Source: Verrucomicrobia bacterium UBA1412 (GTDB taxonomy: Bacteria; Verrucomicrobiota; Verrucomicrobiia; Limisphaerales; UBA1412). Taken from it: a DNA stretch of 33,641 bases. The stretch is taken from assembly GCA_002305615.1 (NCBI GenBank), contig DBPU01000020.1:1-33641 (forward strand), read 5' to 3'. The position numbers and the translations under genes are program-made. The notes below the pieces were generated by a model. The model made no database searches, was not told where the DNA came from, and worked only from the letters and a program-made list of their open reading frames with translations. This document shows positions 1-7,638 of the stretch, in pieces (the first letter of the stretch is position 1; every line of letters starts with the position of its first letter).

Positions 1-42
1 GATACAGAAACCATGTGGTACGAGATTCGCCTCAAGCAGTAA
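1..42 (+). CDS. C-terminal end of an unidentified protein (partial)
   Basis: The window opens inside an open frame that gives 13 residues (ending YEIRLKQ) and a TAA stop. It is too short to assign to a family. It lies on the same strand as the O-antigen ligase-like gene 150 bases downstream, so it may be the last gene of a preceding polysaccharide gene block, but that is context only. The frame could also be chance, because a stretch this short carries no coding signal. Confidence 0.4.
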   Translation, partial: DTETMWYEIRLKQ

Positions 43-191
43 AACCTCCCTAGACCTTAAAGAATGATAAAAAACTTTAATTCTCGTCGGAAAAAGGATA
101 GTCTTTCCCAGCCGTTGGCTCAGAGGAATAAGACCTGGTTGCAAGTCTGTTATTCTCGCTGAAAGGAGCCCGACCGGACCGATACAAAATT

Positions 192-1805
192 GTGGATAGT
201 CTAAATTTTCATCGAACATTAGTGACCTACGGGATCATGATTCCGGCGGTTTTGCTGATGGGATATTTCATAGGCACCCCCTCTGGTACAGGTGGATACA
301 TGCTCATTGCACTCCTTTTGGGCATCATGCTCTTCCCCATTATGATGACCCATCACCACCTGGTGCTGGTCGCCTCTTGGAATGCTGCTTTTACGCTCGG
401 CTTCCTTCCCGGTTTGCCCAAGGTATGGTATTTGGTCGCCGCCTTCAGCCTCGGAATGACCATGCTTGCCCGAATTGTTTACCGACAATCCCTCGTGACT
501 TATAGGCCGCTCTCCTTTGCAATGTTGTTTTTGGCGGCAGTGGCAATCATGACCGGCTTTTTGCGGGGCGGCTTGGGCATGAAAGCTCTCGGTAGCAGCA
601 TGTACGGTGGCAAAGCGTTTGCCTACATCATCATTGCCGTAATGGGCTACTTTGCCCTGAGCTCGGTCCGAATTCCCAAGCAGCGCGCTTTGCTCTGTGT
701 GGCTCTGTTTTTCTTCATGACTTTGACCCTTACCCTTAGCAATGTGATTTATGAACTGGGCGATAAGTTTTGGTTCCTCTATCTCTTTGTGCCCGTGGAT
801 TACGCTATCGGACAGGCCCAGGCAGACTTCCTGAGCACCGAAGTGCGTCGCTATGGCGGTGTCGGTTTTGCTCTGATGGGTGTCTATTTTTACATGATGA
901 TCCGCTACGGAATACGAGGTATTTTCGACATCACACGCCCGTTGCGATTGTTAACCTTGATCCTGATTATTGCCGGCAGTATGTACGGAGGTTTTCGCTC
1001 CACCGTTATTCTTTATCTCCTCGTCTTTATCTTCCAGTTCTGGTTTGAAGGTCTTTTCCGTACCAAGTACCTCTGGCTGAGCTTGGCCGCTCTTCTCATC
1101 AGCGCCTCCCTCCTCTATCCTTTTGCCAGAGAGTTGCCTGTCTCTTTTCAGCGCAGTTTGAGCTTTGTGCCGGGATTGAAAATCGATTTAGCAGCAAAAG
1201 CTGATGCAGATGCCTCAATTGAATGGCGGTTGAAAATTTGGTCTGTTCTCTGGCCCCAAGTAGGCGACTATCTCCTTTTGGGAAAGGGCTTTGTCTACGA
1301 TTCATCGGATGTCTATCTGGCAGAAGAATCCACCCGACGCGGATTCATGCAATCCGAAGACTTTGCCATCATTACCGGTGACTATCACAGCGGCCCCCTC
1401 TCCATCGCTATTCCCTTGGGTATCTGGGGAATTATCGCTTTTTCTCTAATCAACATACTTGGCATCAGAATGTTGTATCTTCAGTTTAAAAATGGCGACC
1501 CGGACCTCTACCTGTTTAACCAGGGCATGTTGGCTCTCTTCTCTGCCCGTATAATCTATTTCTGGCTTTTCTTCGGGGCGGTGGCTTCGGATTTAGCAAC
1601 TTTCGCGGGAATCCTGGGGCTGAGCCTGGCTATTAACGGAGCCCCGCGAACAAAGCCTTGGGTTGCTGAAGAAGAAGAACTTGAAGTGGAAAGCTCTGTG
1701 GAAACGGAGTCCGAACTGCCGCTTCTCCCCAAACCCAGCAGCATCCCTGCCTCCAGATGGGTACTGGATAAGAGGACTTTGAAAGAGCCCGTAGAAGATA
1801 TTTAA
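192..1805 (+). CDS. O-antigen ligase/polymerase-like integral membrane protein
   Basis: A 537-residue polytopic membrane protein with about ten or more hydrophobic segments from residue 10 to 485. A large soluble loop lies around residues 325-400 (including EWRLKIW, LLLGKGF and GDYHSGPLS), followed by more membrane helices. This layout fits the Wzy_C/WaaL family, which joins or polymerises lipid-linked glycans at the outer face of the inner membrane. The GKGF and H-containing loop is the family-like part; I did not find an exact diagnostic motif. The C-terminal 60 residues are acidic and Ser/Pro-rich and probably cytoplasmic. The GTG start at 192 has no close SD; ATG at 237 is an alternative. 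A GT2 gene follows 48 bases downstream, supporting a polysaccharide role. Ligase versus polymerase cannot be decided. Confidence 0.75.
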   Translation: MDSLNFHRTLVTYGIMIPAVLLMGYFIGTPSGTGGYMLIALLLGIMLFPIMMTHHHLVLVASWNAAFTLGFLPGLPKVWYLVAAFSLGMTMLARIVYRQSLVTYRPLSFAMLFLAAVAIMTGFLRGGLGMKALGSSMYGGKAFAYIIIAVMGYFALSSVRIPKQRALLCVALFFFMTLTLTLSNVIYELGDKFWFLYLFVPVDYAIGQAQADFLSTEVRRYGGVGFALMGVYFYMMIRYGIRGIFDITRPLRLLTLILIIAGSMYGGFRSTVILYLLVFIFQFWFEGLFRTKYLWLSLAALLISASLLYPFARELPVSFQRSLSFVPGLKIDLAAKADADASIEWRLKIWSVLWPQVGDYLLLGKGFVYDSSDVYLAEESTRRGFMQSEDFAIITGDYHSGPLSIAIPLGIWGIIAFSLINILGIRMLYLQFKNGDPDLYLFNQGMLALFSARIIYFWLFFGAVASDLATFAGILGLSLAINGAPRTKPWVAEEEELEVESSVETESELPLLPKPSSIPASRWVLDKRTLKEPVEDI

Positions 1806-1853
1806 ATAAGGCATCAACCAGTCCCCTCTGGATGCGGCCGTGTTTATTGAAAA

Positions 1854-2690
1854 ATGAAGTTTTCCATCATCACTCCCGTATTTAATGGGATGCCTTGGAT
1901 AGACTCCTGCATTCGATCCGTACGCGATCAGCAGCAGGTTGATTTAGAACATATTATCCAGGATGGAGGCTCTTCCGACGGCACGGCACAGCTCTGTCAG
2001 CAATTCCCCCAGGTACAATATATTCAGGAGAAAGACCGGGGTATGTATGATGCCATTAATCGAGGCTTTAAACGAGCCCGAGGCGATATCTTCCTCCAAC
2101 TCAACTGCGATGAACAACTTCTCCCGGGAGCCCTCTCTGCCGCATCCCGATTTTTTGAAACTCATCCCGAAGTGGAAATCGCTTTCGCCTACGTACTGGT
2201 CTTGAATCCGGAGGGAAACCTACTCTGCTACAGGAAAACACTTCTGCCTACCCTACTTCATACACAAATCTCTCACCTGGCCACCCTGACCTGTGCGACG
2301 TTCTATCGCAGACAAGCAATTGAAAAACACGGCCTCTACTTCGATACTGACTATCGTGTCTTGGGCGATGCAGAGCTGATCTGCCGAGCGCTGAACCGGA
2401 AAGTTCGTATGGCTATTTTCCCGGAATATACTTCGGCTTTCACGATTACGGGCAAAAACCTCAGCAACGATACTCGCGCCATTCCGGAGCGTCAAAAAAT
2501 GGCAGAGAAGGCGCCATGGTTATTTCGAAAAGCAAAACCGCTGGTCAAAATGTATCACCGTATCGCCCGCAAATTAGGGGGCGTCTACAGCCAGGGACCT
2601 CTCGATTACTCTGTTTACACCCCCGAAGACCACCAAAACAGGATTTCCTTCCACGTTGAAAAACCCGATTTTCGTTGGAAAGAACTCTAA
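1854..2690 (+). CDS. Family 2 glycosyltransferase
   Basis: A 278-residue cytoplasmic GT-A fold transferase. It begins with the typical FSIITPVFNG beta strand, then the nucleotide-binding QDGGSSDGT motif (about residues 36-44), and EKDRGMYDAINRG (about 59-71), which is close to the WcaE/WcaA-type signature of colanic acid and related transferases. The usual metal-binding 'LNSDD' appears here as LNCDE (about 83-87), so the DXD-like site is altered but keeps acidic residues. No membrane segment is seen. It follows the O-antigen ligase-like gene by 48 bases and is probably co-transcribed, transferring a sugar during polysaccharide repeat assembly. Donor and acceptor cannot be predicted. There is no SD before the ATG (upstream bases are tttattgaaaa). 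The gene converges on the TauE gene with an 18-base gap. Confidence 0.9.
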   Translation: MKFSIITPVFNGMPWIDSCIRSVRDQQQVDLEHIIQDGGSSDGTAQLCQQFPQVQYIQEKDRGMYDAINRGFKRARGDIFLQLNCDEQLLPGALSAASRFFETHPEVEIAFAYVLVLNPEGNLLCYRKTLLPTLLHTQISHLATLTCATFYRRQAIEKHGLYFDTDYRVLGDAELICRALNRKVRMAIFPEYTSAFTITGKNLSNDTRAIPERQKMAEKAPWLFRKAKPLVKMYHRIARKLGGVYSQGPLDYSVYTPEDHQNRISFHVEKPDFRWKEL

Positions 2691-2708
2691 AAAAGAGTCA
2701 CCTTCTCC

Positions 2709-3518
2709 TTAAAGCCATTTCCATTCCCAAAAATGGGAATTCCAAATCAGGTCTGCGCCCGCTACGGCGATGAGAACGTAGATTATTTTAAAGAAATGGG
2801 CGTCGCTGAACTTCCGGTTCAGCCAAACACCAATCCAGACTCCCAAGGGTACCAGAGGCAGACAGTATAAACCTATCTTCAATGTTTCAGCCGTAATAAT
2901 GGCCTTGGGCGCAAAAAAGGGAAGATTGATAATGCTTTGGTCAATACAGAAAAAGGGAAGCTTAAAAGCATTGATAAAAGAAAAAATAAAGATGGTCGTC
3001 CCCATGTAAATCTCTTTGCTCATTTTCTGTGGCAAGAGGAACATCGTCACGACCGGACCCGCTCCGTGCGCGAAAGTGGAGGTCAAGCCAGCAAAAAAAC
3101 CATAGGGCACACCGCTCTTATACGAAGGCGTAAAAGCCTTCGCATGTTCAGCAATATACTTGCGCGCAATCTGAAAAACGACAAAAGTCAAAGCAAGAAA
3201 ACCGATCAGAAAATTCAAGTGGGACGCCGTAAAACGGCCAAATAGCTGCACCCCTATTACGACGCCAACCAGAATACCCGGAAATAGAAGCCAGAAGTTC
3301 TTCACTTCCCATTTTTTCCAGTAAAAATACAGACTGAACACATCCCCAACGCAGAGAAGCGGAAGCAATATTCCCACAGCCTTAGGACCGAACGCCACCA
3401 CGCAAAGCGGCGTCGACAGCATCCCGAGCCCGCCTCCGAAACCGGCTTTGGATAACCCAATAAAAAAACTCCCCATCGCTGCCATGAGATAGGGAAGGTA
3501 AGAATATGCAATATCCAT
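2709..3518 (-). CDS. TauE/SafE family membrane permease
   Basis: A protein of about 269 residues with roughly eight hydrophobic segments. The N-terminal GLSKAGFGGGLGMLSTPL (glycine-rich re-entrant motif) and the second-half repeat around SGVPYGFFAGLTSTFAHGAG are typical of the sulfite-exporter TauE/SafE family (old DUF81), which moves small organic or inorganic anions across the inner membrane. The substrate is unknown. The open frame extends 46 codons upstream to 3656, but that extension is polar, Cys-rich and unlike the family; ATG at 3518 places the first helix correctly. No SD is visible before either start. No sulfur-metabolism gene lies nearby, so context does not help. Confidence 0.85.
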   Translation of the reverse strand: MDIAYSYLPYLMAAMGSFFIGLSKAGFGGGLGMLSTPLCVVAFGPKAVGILLPLLCVGDVFSLYFYWKKWEVKNFWLLFPGILVGVVIGVQLFGRFTASHLNFLIGFLALTFVVFQIARKYIAEHAKAFTPSYKSGVPYGFFAGLTSTFAHGAGPVVTMFLLPQKMSKEIYMGTTIFIFSFINAFKLPFFCIDQSIINLPFFAPKAIITAETLKIGLYCLPLVPLGVWIGVWLNRKFSDAHFFKIIYVLIAVAGADLIWNSHFWEWKWL

Positions 3519-3572
3519 ACGCCGAAAGAAGGTACTACAAATACGGACCAAACAAAGAGAATTTTTCGAGGT

Positions 3573-3614
3573 GAGACAAAATAGCACTATCCTGACACTG
3601 AAAATATTTGTCTC
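3573..3614. promoter_or_regulatory. Inverted repeat GAGACAAA...TTTGTCTC upstream of the TauE gene
   Basis: Perfect 8-base arms, GAGACAAA (3573-3580) and TTTGTCTC (3607-3614), are separated by 26 bases, 55-96 bases upstream of the permease start. The rest of the 3519-3855 intergenic stretch holds the Hsp20 promoter and leader, listed separately. The repeat could be a regulator operator or an RNA hairpin. No known box matches, and the function is unassigned. Confidence 0.3.
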
Positions 3615-3691
3615 TAAAAATGAGTCATCTCGTCTCTTTTTGAACCCTTTTTCCACCTTCCCAACTCCTGATATTTCTAGTATATTTCATT

Positions 3692-3721
3692 TTATCACGT
3701 TTGTTATCAGTATGTTACAAT
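3692..3721 (+). promoter_or_regulatory. Putative promoter of the Hsp20 operon
   Basis: TTATCA (3692-3697) and TACAAT (3716-3721) are 18 bases apart in very AT-rich DNA. The -10 matches 5 of 6 consensus bases and the -35 matches 4 of 6. This would give a leader of about 130 bases before the first hsp20 start. No sigma-32 consensus and no CIRCE element was found, so heat control may lie in the leader RNA instead. Confidence 0.4.
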
Positions 3722-3763
3722 ATATTAAAACACCCTCTGGCACACTTTGAGCTCATTACTTGT

Positions 3764-3810
3764 TGAGTGCCGGCCGAGAGGCTGGCGGGGACGTGAGTGA
3801 GAAGCACTCA
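3764..3810 (+). promoter_or_regulatory. Structured 5' leader of the hsp20 operon
   Basis: Two competing pairings are visible. GCCGGCC (3769-3775) pairs with GGCTGGC (3780-3786) over a GAGA tetraloop, 7 bp with one G-U. TGAGTGC (3764-3770) pairs with GCACTCA (3804-3810). They share two bases, so they form either a stacked or a switching structure. The ribosome binding site at about 3841-3850 lies 30 bases downstream. Small heat-shock genes often carry RNA thermometers in their leaders (ROSE, fourU), but no ROSE consensus is visible here. Confidence 0.4.
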
Positions 3811-3855
3811 GTCTTGGATAAATGGAAAAAGTTTAGATTAGAGAAAGGAAAGACT

Positions 3856-4323
3856 ATGTATATAACGAGACAAAACATGAATGACTGGAACGAGTTCGAC
3901 CTCTTCAATTCGTTTGAGAAGCTCGGACTAGAAATCAACAAGCTCTTCGGTTTGCCATTCAGTGGGTTCAGAGCTAACCCAGCACTGGAAGATGAAGGTC
4001 TTTCCACCAACCTCTACACAGAGGGGAATGACCTGATCTTCAGAAGCAATATCCCGGGGGTAGCTCCCGAGCAAATCTCTGTCAATGTGAAGGATAACAT
4101 CCTTACCATTGAGGCGGAGCGTAAAAGCGAAAAAAGCGATGAGGCTCAGCCCAAATACTTCCGCAGAGAGCGCTCTCAAAGCCGCTTCTATGGAACAATC
4201 ACCTTACCCGAAGGGGCTCAAGTGGATAAAGTCACGGCAGAATACAAAGATGGCGTACTGACGGTTCGGGTGCCGCGTGCTGAAAAGCCGCAGCCAAAAC
4301 AAATTTGTATCTCTTGCGAATAA
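3856..4323 (+). CDS. Hsp20/alpha-crystallin family small heat-shock protein (first copy)
   Basis: A 155-residue ATP-independent holdase chaperone. The alpha-crystallin domain covers about residues 50-145, with the family core NIPGVAPEQISV, DNILTIEAER and the A-X-X-X-(G)VL signature (AEYKDGVLTVRVP). The C-terminal tail carries an I-X-I anchor (ICI) used for oligomer assembly. The ATG at 3856 follows a purine-rich SD (gagaaaggaaag), which is one of the few SD sites in this window. A longer frame from TTG 3760 would run through the structured leader and is rejected. The second hsp20 begins 28 bases downstream, so the two form an operon and may co-assemble. Confidence 0.93.
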   Translation: MYITRQNMNDWNEFDLFNSFEKLGLEINKLFGLPFSGFRANPALEDEGLSTNLYTEGNDLIFRSNIPGVAPEQISVNVKDNILTIEAERKSEKSDEAQPKYFRRERSQSRFYGTITLPEGAQVDKVTAEYKDGVLTVRVPRAEKPQPKQICISCE

Positions 4324-4351
4324 ACAATTTAAAGAAGAAAGGATTAATACT

Positions 4352-4765
4352 ATGTCAGACAAGAACTTGGAAAAGAATGTGAATGTGACCTCCAGCGTCG
4401 CTCAAAACTGCGACTGTTCACCCGCACCGAAAACGGACAGGGTGTTCCGAATCCCCAGAGCAGACATCTACCAAAATGGAGACAATGTGGAGTTGGAACT
4501 GGATATGCCCGGAGTCAGCAAGGAAAACGTGCAGATTAGCTTGGAAGGCAACGTGCTGACCTTGACCGGAAGAGTGAATGAAACTCCTTCTGAGTGGGCA
4601 CTCATCCACTGCGAAAGCTTGCAGCGCGACTATCAGCGCGCCTTCGAACTGGGGGCTGATGTCGATTTGGAGAATATTAAAGCGACGATGAATGCGGGCG
4701 TCCTGAGGGTAACTCTTCCCAAGATGGCGACAGCCAAGCCCCGTAAAATCGAAGTGACGGCGTAA
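4352..4765 (+). CDS. Hsp20/alpha-crystallin family small heat-shock protein (second copy)
   Basis: A 137-residue small heat-shock protein. The alpha-crystallin domain spans about residues 33-130: ELDMPGVSKENVQISL, GNVLTLTGR, then ATMNAGVLRVTLPK. The tail ends in KIEV, an I-X-V form of the oligomer anchor. The first 30 residues hold a short Cys-containing stretch (QNCDCSP). It is divergent in sequence from the first copy, so this is an old duplication rather than a recent one. The ATG at 4352 is preceded by GAAAGGA at a good distance. It is the last gene before the strong terminator at 4877. Paired Hsp20 genes of this kind commonly form mixed oligomers; that is an inference here. Confidence 0.92.
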   Translation: MSDKNLEKNVNVTSSVAQNCDCSPAPKTDRVFRIPRADIYQNGDNVELELDMPGVSKENVQISLEGNVLTLTGRVNETPSEWALIHCESLQRDYQRAFELGADVDLENIKATMNAGVLRVTLPKMATAKPRKIEVTA

Positions 4766-4876
4766 AGCTTAAACCTTACGGCATCCTGAAAAAAGGAGGT
4801 GGATGCCTCACTTGAAAAGGTCCGGCTGAGAAGCCGCCAGCGAGGGCCAAAGAAGAGCAGCCCTGTCACAGCAATC

Positions 4877-4922
4877 AAAGAAGCCTTCGAATTCGCCATA
4901 TGAATTCGGAGGCTTCTTTTTT
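4877..4922 (+). terminator. Rho-independent terminator of the hsp20 operon
   Basis: An 18-bp stem (4877-4894 with 4902-4919, one G-U pair) with a 7-base loop is followed by a T run. It is strong on the plus strand. On the minus strand the same stem ends in TTTGATTG, so it may weakly stop the convergent ROK kinase transcript as well. Confidence 0.92.
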
Positions 4923-4960
4923 ATTAATCCGTTCCTTGATTTCGAAAATCGGAAGGCTCT

Positions 4961-5953
4961 TTAGAAAACTCTTCCTTCCAGCTTCTGCTTAGCCAGTACG
5001 GCCGCACCCGTAATTCCCGCATCATCGCCCAATTTGGAGGACTGCACTTTAAACGAATTTTCCGTTCCTGGGAATGCGTGCTCGCGAGCCACACGCTCTA
5101 TAATCGGCATCATTCGTTCTTCCAAGGCGTCTATGATTCCACCGCCCAGGACGATGACATCCGGATTCAGGAGGTTCACCACGTTAGCCACGGCAATACC
5201 GGTATATTCAGCGGCTTCATCCACTACTTTGGCCACGCATTGATCGCCCCGGTTCATTGCTTTCAAAAGGTCTCCGCTGCGCAAATCTTCCAGTTTTCCA
5301 TCGCTCATCGTCGCTAGAAGCGATTTCTCACCCTCTTGAATAGCTTTACCAATTCTCCGGAAGATAGCGCTTCGGCTCGCAAAGAGCTCAAAACATCCCC
5401 GGTTCCCGCAGTTGCACTTTTCTCCGTTGACATCCAGGACCGTGTGTCCAATCTCTCCAGCCGTCAGATGTGACCCCCTATAGAGCTGCCGATTCAGAAT
5501 CAAACCGGCACCCACGCCTGTCCCCAGGAATATCCCCACCATGTTTTCCGGAACTCCTTTGAGCTCTTTATGGTAGATTCCCAACGCGGCGATATTGCAA
5601 TCGTTTTCAATAAAAACGGGAATTTTCAGCCTCTCTTCGAGCTTTTTTTTAAGCGGAACATTCTCCCACTTGAGATTCCCGGCAAAAATAACATCCCCGT
5701 CTGGCGCAATAGATCCGGGTGCCCCGATCCCCAGTCCACGCATCTGCTCAGTTTTAATATCAAAATCATCGACCAACTCCAAAACACAACGCGCAATCCT
5801 TTGAACAACCTCTTCGAAACCGCGTTCCGGTTTGGTCCGTATTTTATTTTTTCCCAGAAGCTTTAAATCTTCTCCAAATACCCCTGCCAGTATTTTGGCT
5901 CCACCCAAATCCACTCCAAGATAGTAGTGTTCTATAGATTGTTCTTCTGACAT
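4961..5953 (-). CDS. ROK family sugar kinase (glucokinase-like)
   Basis: A 330-residue ROK (repressor/ORF/kinase) family kinase without the N-terminal helix-turn-helix found in ROK repressors, so it should be an enzyme. Visible are the phosphate-1 motif GVDLGGAKI (about 13-21), the catalytic ENDCN (about 116-120), the second phosphate loop FLGTGVGAG, AGEIGHT, and the zinc site CNCGNRGCFE. The GHxxxD and CxCGxxGCxE spacing is that of bacterial glucokinases and related ROK kinases phosphorylating glucose, mannose, fructose or N-acyl sugars with ATP. The sugar cannot be told from the sequence. It lies 15 bases after the first Tmk-like gene, so it is probably the last gene of that minus-strand run. 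No SD precedes the ATG. Confidence 0.92.
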   Translation of the reverse strand: MSEEQSIEHYYLGVDLGGAKILAGVFGEDLKLLGKNKIRTKPERGFEEVVQRIARCVLELVDDFDIKTEQMRGLGIGAPGSIAPDGDVIFAGNLKWENVPLKKKLEERLKIPVFIENDCNIAALGIYHKELKGVPENMVGIFLGTGVGAGLILNRQLYRGSHLTAGEIGHTVLDVNGEKCNCGNRGCFELFASRSAIFRRIGKAIQEGEKSLLATMSDGKLEDLRSGDLLKAMNRGDQCVAKVVDEAAEYTGIAVANVVNLLNPDVIVLGGGIIDALEERMMPIIERVAREHAFPGTENSFKVQSSKLGDDAGITGAAVLAKQKLEGRVF

Positions 5954-5968
5954 TATTGAAAATATGTA

Positions 5969-6820
5969 CTAGATTTTAGTTTTCTTTACAGAGATCAAGT
6001 TTTCTATTTCTTTTCGAAGGATATTGTAAACAACCTCAACGCTGTGATTCGCATCCACAATCGTAAAAGAAAATATCTTTTGCAACTTATGGTATTGCTC
6101 CATCATTAATTTCTGGAACCGTAAAAAGCTCTCAAACCAATCCTGACTCAAACCCAAGTCTATCCCGCTTTCCCAATAATCCAAAGTCCGGTTTTTGAGA
6201 AAATTCCGTTCGATCAGTTTTTCTGAAGAAACATTGAGATAGAACACCGCATCCGGCTCCAGCGCGATCCCATAGAGGGTCCTCACCCACTTTTCGTCCA
6301 TGCCGCGAACCAGGTCACGAGCCATCAAAGTGTAAATATAGCGATCGGCCAGAACCATCCGCCCTGAACGTAAGGCCGGGAGAATGACGTTCTCAAGCTG
6401 GTCTGCGAAATCGGTCGCGTAGAAAAGACTCATCGTTCTGTGGCTCAGAACATTGCCCGTTTTCGCCTGTTCCAGCTCTTCGCTTACCAGGGTCGAGCCA
6501 TGCAAGCCGACTTGCACCGTAGCATGACCGCTGTCTTCAAGCCAGTTTACCAACTTGGCTATCTGGGTAGAACGGCCCGAACCATCGGCCCCTTCCACCA
6601 CGATCAACTTGCCTTTCAATCCCTGCAAATCCACTCCGGGAATGCCGGCCCCGTAAAACTTTCTTTCGGAAGGAGCCAGGGACAAGATATTCGTATAGTT
6701 TCTGTACTTGGATCTGGCTCTTCTCGGAGGATTGGGCGAGCCCTGAGGAGGAATGCCTCCTCCCGGTCCCTGTTTTATCTCCTGTGGTTTCCTTTTCAGA
6801 TTTCTTTTACCTGTTTTCAT
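5969..6820 (-). CDS. Thymidylate-kinase-like protein with altered Walker A motif
   Basis: A 283-residue P-loop protein of the thymidylate kinase superfamily. The core (about residues 68-275) has VVEGADGSGRSTQ, DRYIYT and a C-terminal VDANHS. The invariant Walker A lysine is an arginine (R83; codon CGT, reverse complement of 6572-6574), while the neighbouring paralogue keeps lysine. It also carries a 67-residue basic, Pro/Gly-rich N-terminal extension that looks disordered. The TMPK substrate motif (usually DRY..S..AYQG) is replaced by DRY-Y-T followed by RDLVRG, shared with the paralogue. A GGGAAGAGGG SD precedes the ATG, and the gap to the upstream paralogue is 20 bases. It may be a weakly active or non-catalytic partner, since TMPK enzymes are dimers; that is an inference. 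Substrate is uncertain. Confidence 0.85.
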   Translation of the reverse strand: MKTGKRNLKRKPQEIKQGPGGGIPPQGSPNPPRRARSKYRNYTNILSLAPSERKFYGAGIPGVDLQGLKGKLIVVEGADGSGRSTQIAKLVNWLEDSGHATVQVGLHGSTLVSEELEQAKTGNVLSHRTMSLFYATDFADQLENVILPALRSGRMVLADRYIYTLMARDLVRGMDEKWVRTLYGIALEPDAVFYLNVSSEKLIERNFLKNRTLDYWESGIDLGLSQDWFESFLRFQKLMMEQYHKLQKIFSFTIVDANHSVEVVYNILRKEIENLISVKKTKI

Positions 6821-6840
6821 CCCTCTTCCCTCTTGTCGCT

Positions 6841-7524
6841 TTATTTAGGCAAAGCAAATTTCTCCAAGTCCAACTGGCTGATCAATAGCTTTCTAACTTG
6901 CGATTGCTGCTCTTCAATGGATTGATTGGCATCAATCACAGTGAAGCCGAACTCCTCATTAAGCTCCATATATTTGTCCAACATCCTGCCTTGGAATATT
7001 CTGAAGCTCTCTTCGCGTGTGGGCGCCAGCTTCAAATCCATGCCAGCCTCAAAAAACTTCAGCTCCGGCCTCCCGGAGAGAATTCTACCCAACGAAACTT
7101 CCAAATCGGCCTTGAACAAAAAAGTAAGATCCGGCATCACCGCAAAACTATAGAGCTCACGTACCCAGGCGGGGTCACACCCTCGCACCGTATCCCTCAC
7201 GAAAGCCGTATAAACATAGCGGTCACACAAAACAATGTAGCCGGCCTTCAACATCGGGGCCAGCTGCCGATCATAGCGGTCCGCAAAATCGGTGGCGTGA
7301 ATTAAACTGAATGTCGTCGGTGTCAGGAGCTCCTTTTTCTTGCCCTTGCTCGTGGCGCTCTTAACCAACTCAGAAGAGTTCCATTGACTGAAAAAAACTT
7401 TCAATCGCTGCGATTCAAGCCATCGGCGCAACAGCTGAATTTGCGTGCTCTTGCCCGATCCATCCACACCTTCCACAGCGATCAATCGTCCTCTGTATCC
7501 CGATTTGCCCGGTAGCTTATTCAT
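6841..7524 (-). CDS. Thymidylate-kinase-like protein with intact P-loop
   Basis: A 227-residue P-loop kinase. Walker A is GVDGSGKST with lysine 25; then comes ATDFADRYDRQL, the DRYVYT motif and the C-terminal VIDANQS. Length fits dTMP kinases (about 200-220). However, the catalytic-arginine P-loop of the eukaryotic type is absent, the bacterial AYQG substrate motif is replaced by RDTVRG, and the LID region is not clearly recognisable, so thymidylate may not be the substrate. It sits directly upstream of the Arg-variant paralogue and downstream of the cyclic-nucleotide-binding gene (114-base gap). AAAGG just before the ATG may act as an SD. It could be the cell's dTMP kinase or a specialised nucleotide kinase. 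Confidence 0.85.
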   Translation of the reverse strand: MNKLPGKSGYRGRLIAVEGVDGSGKSTQIQLLRRWLESQRLKVFFSQWNSSELVKSATSKGKKKELLTPTTFSLIHATDFADRYDRQLAPMLKAGYIVLCDRYVYTAFVRDTVRGCDPAWVRELYSFAVMPDLTFLFKADLEVSLGRILSGRPELKFFEAGMDLKLAPTREESFRIFQGRMLDKYMELNEEFGFTVIDANQSIEEQQSQVRKLLISQLDLEKFALPK

Positions 7525-7638
7525 GCCTTTATTTCTCTCACTGCCCTCAAATTAAGTGGTCCTTTCTATTGCGCACCACCACAAAGAGCTTATTCATTTA
7601 TTCTCTTTTTCCCAGTCTTCTTGTATAAAATCTACTTC

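Noticed and set aside
3519..3656. 46-codon N-terminal extension of the TauE-type permease
   Set aside because: It is polar with scattered Cys and Arg, contains the inverted repeat, and the family normally starts at the first helix.
3763..3810. CIRCE/HrcA operator before hsp20
   Set aside because: The half sites GAGTGC and GCACTC are present but in the opposite order and with 33 bases between them; CIRCE is GCACTC-N9-GAGTGC with TTA flanks.
4803..4830. Eight-codon frame after a GGAGG sequence downstream of the second hsp20
   Set aside because: The ATG is only two bases from GGAGGT, the frame is eight codons long, and the region folds into a GGCATCC/GGATGCC hairpin; most likely 3' untranslated RNA.
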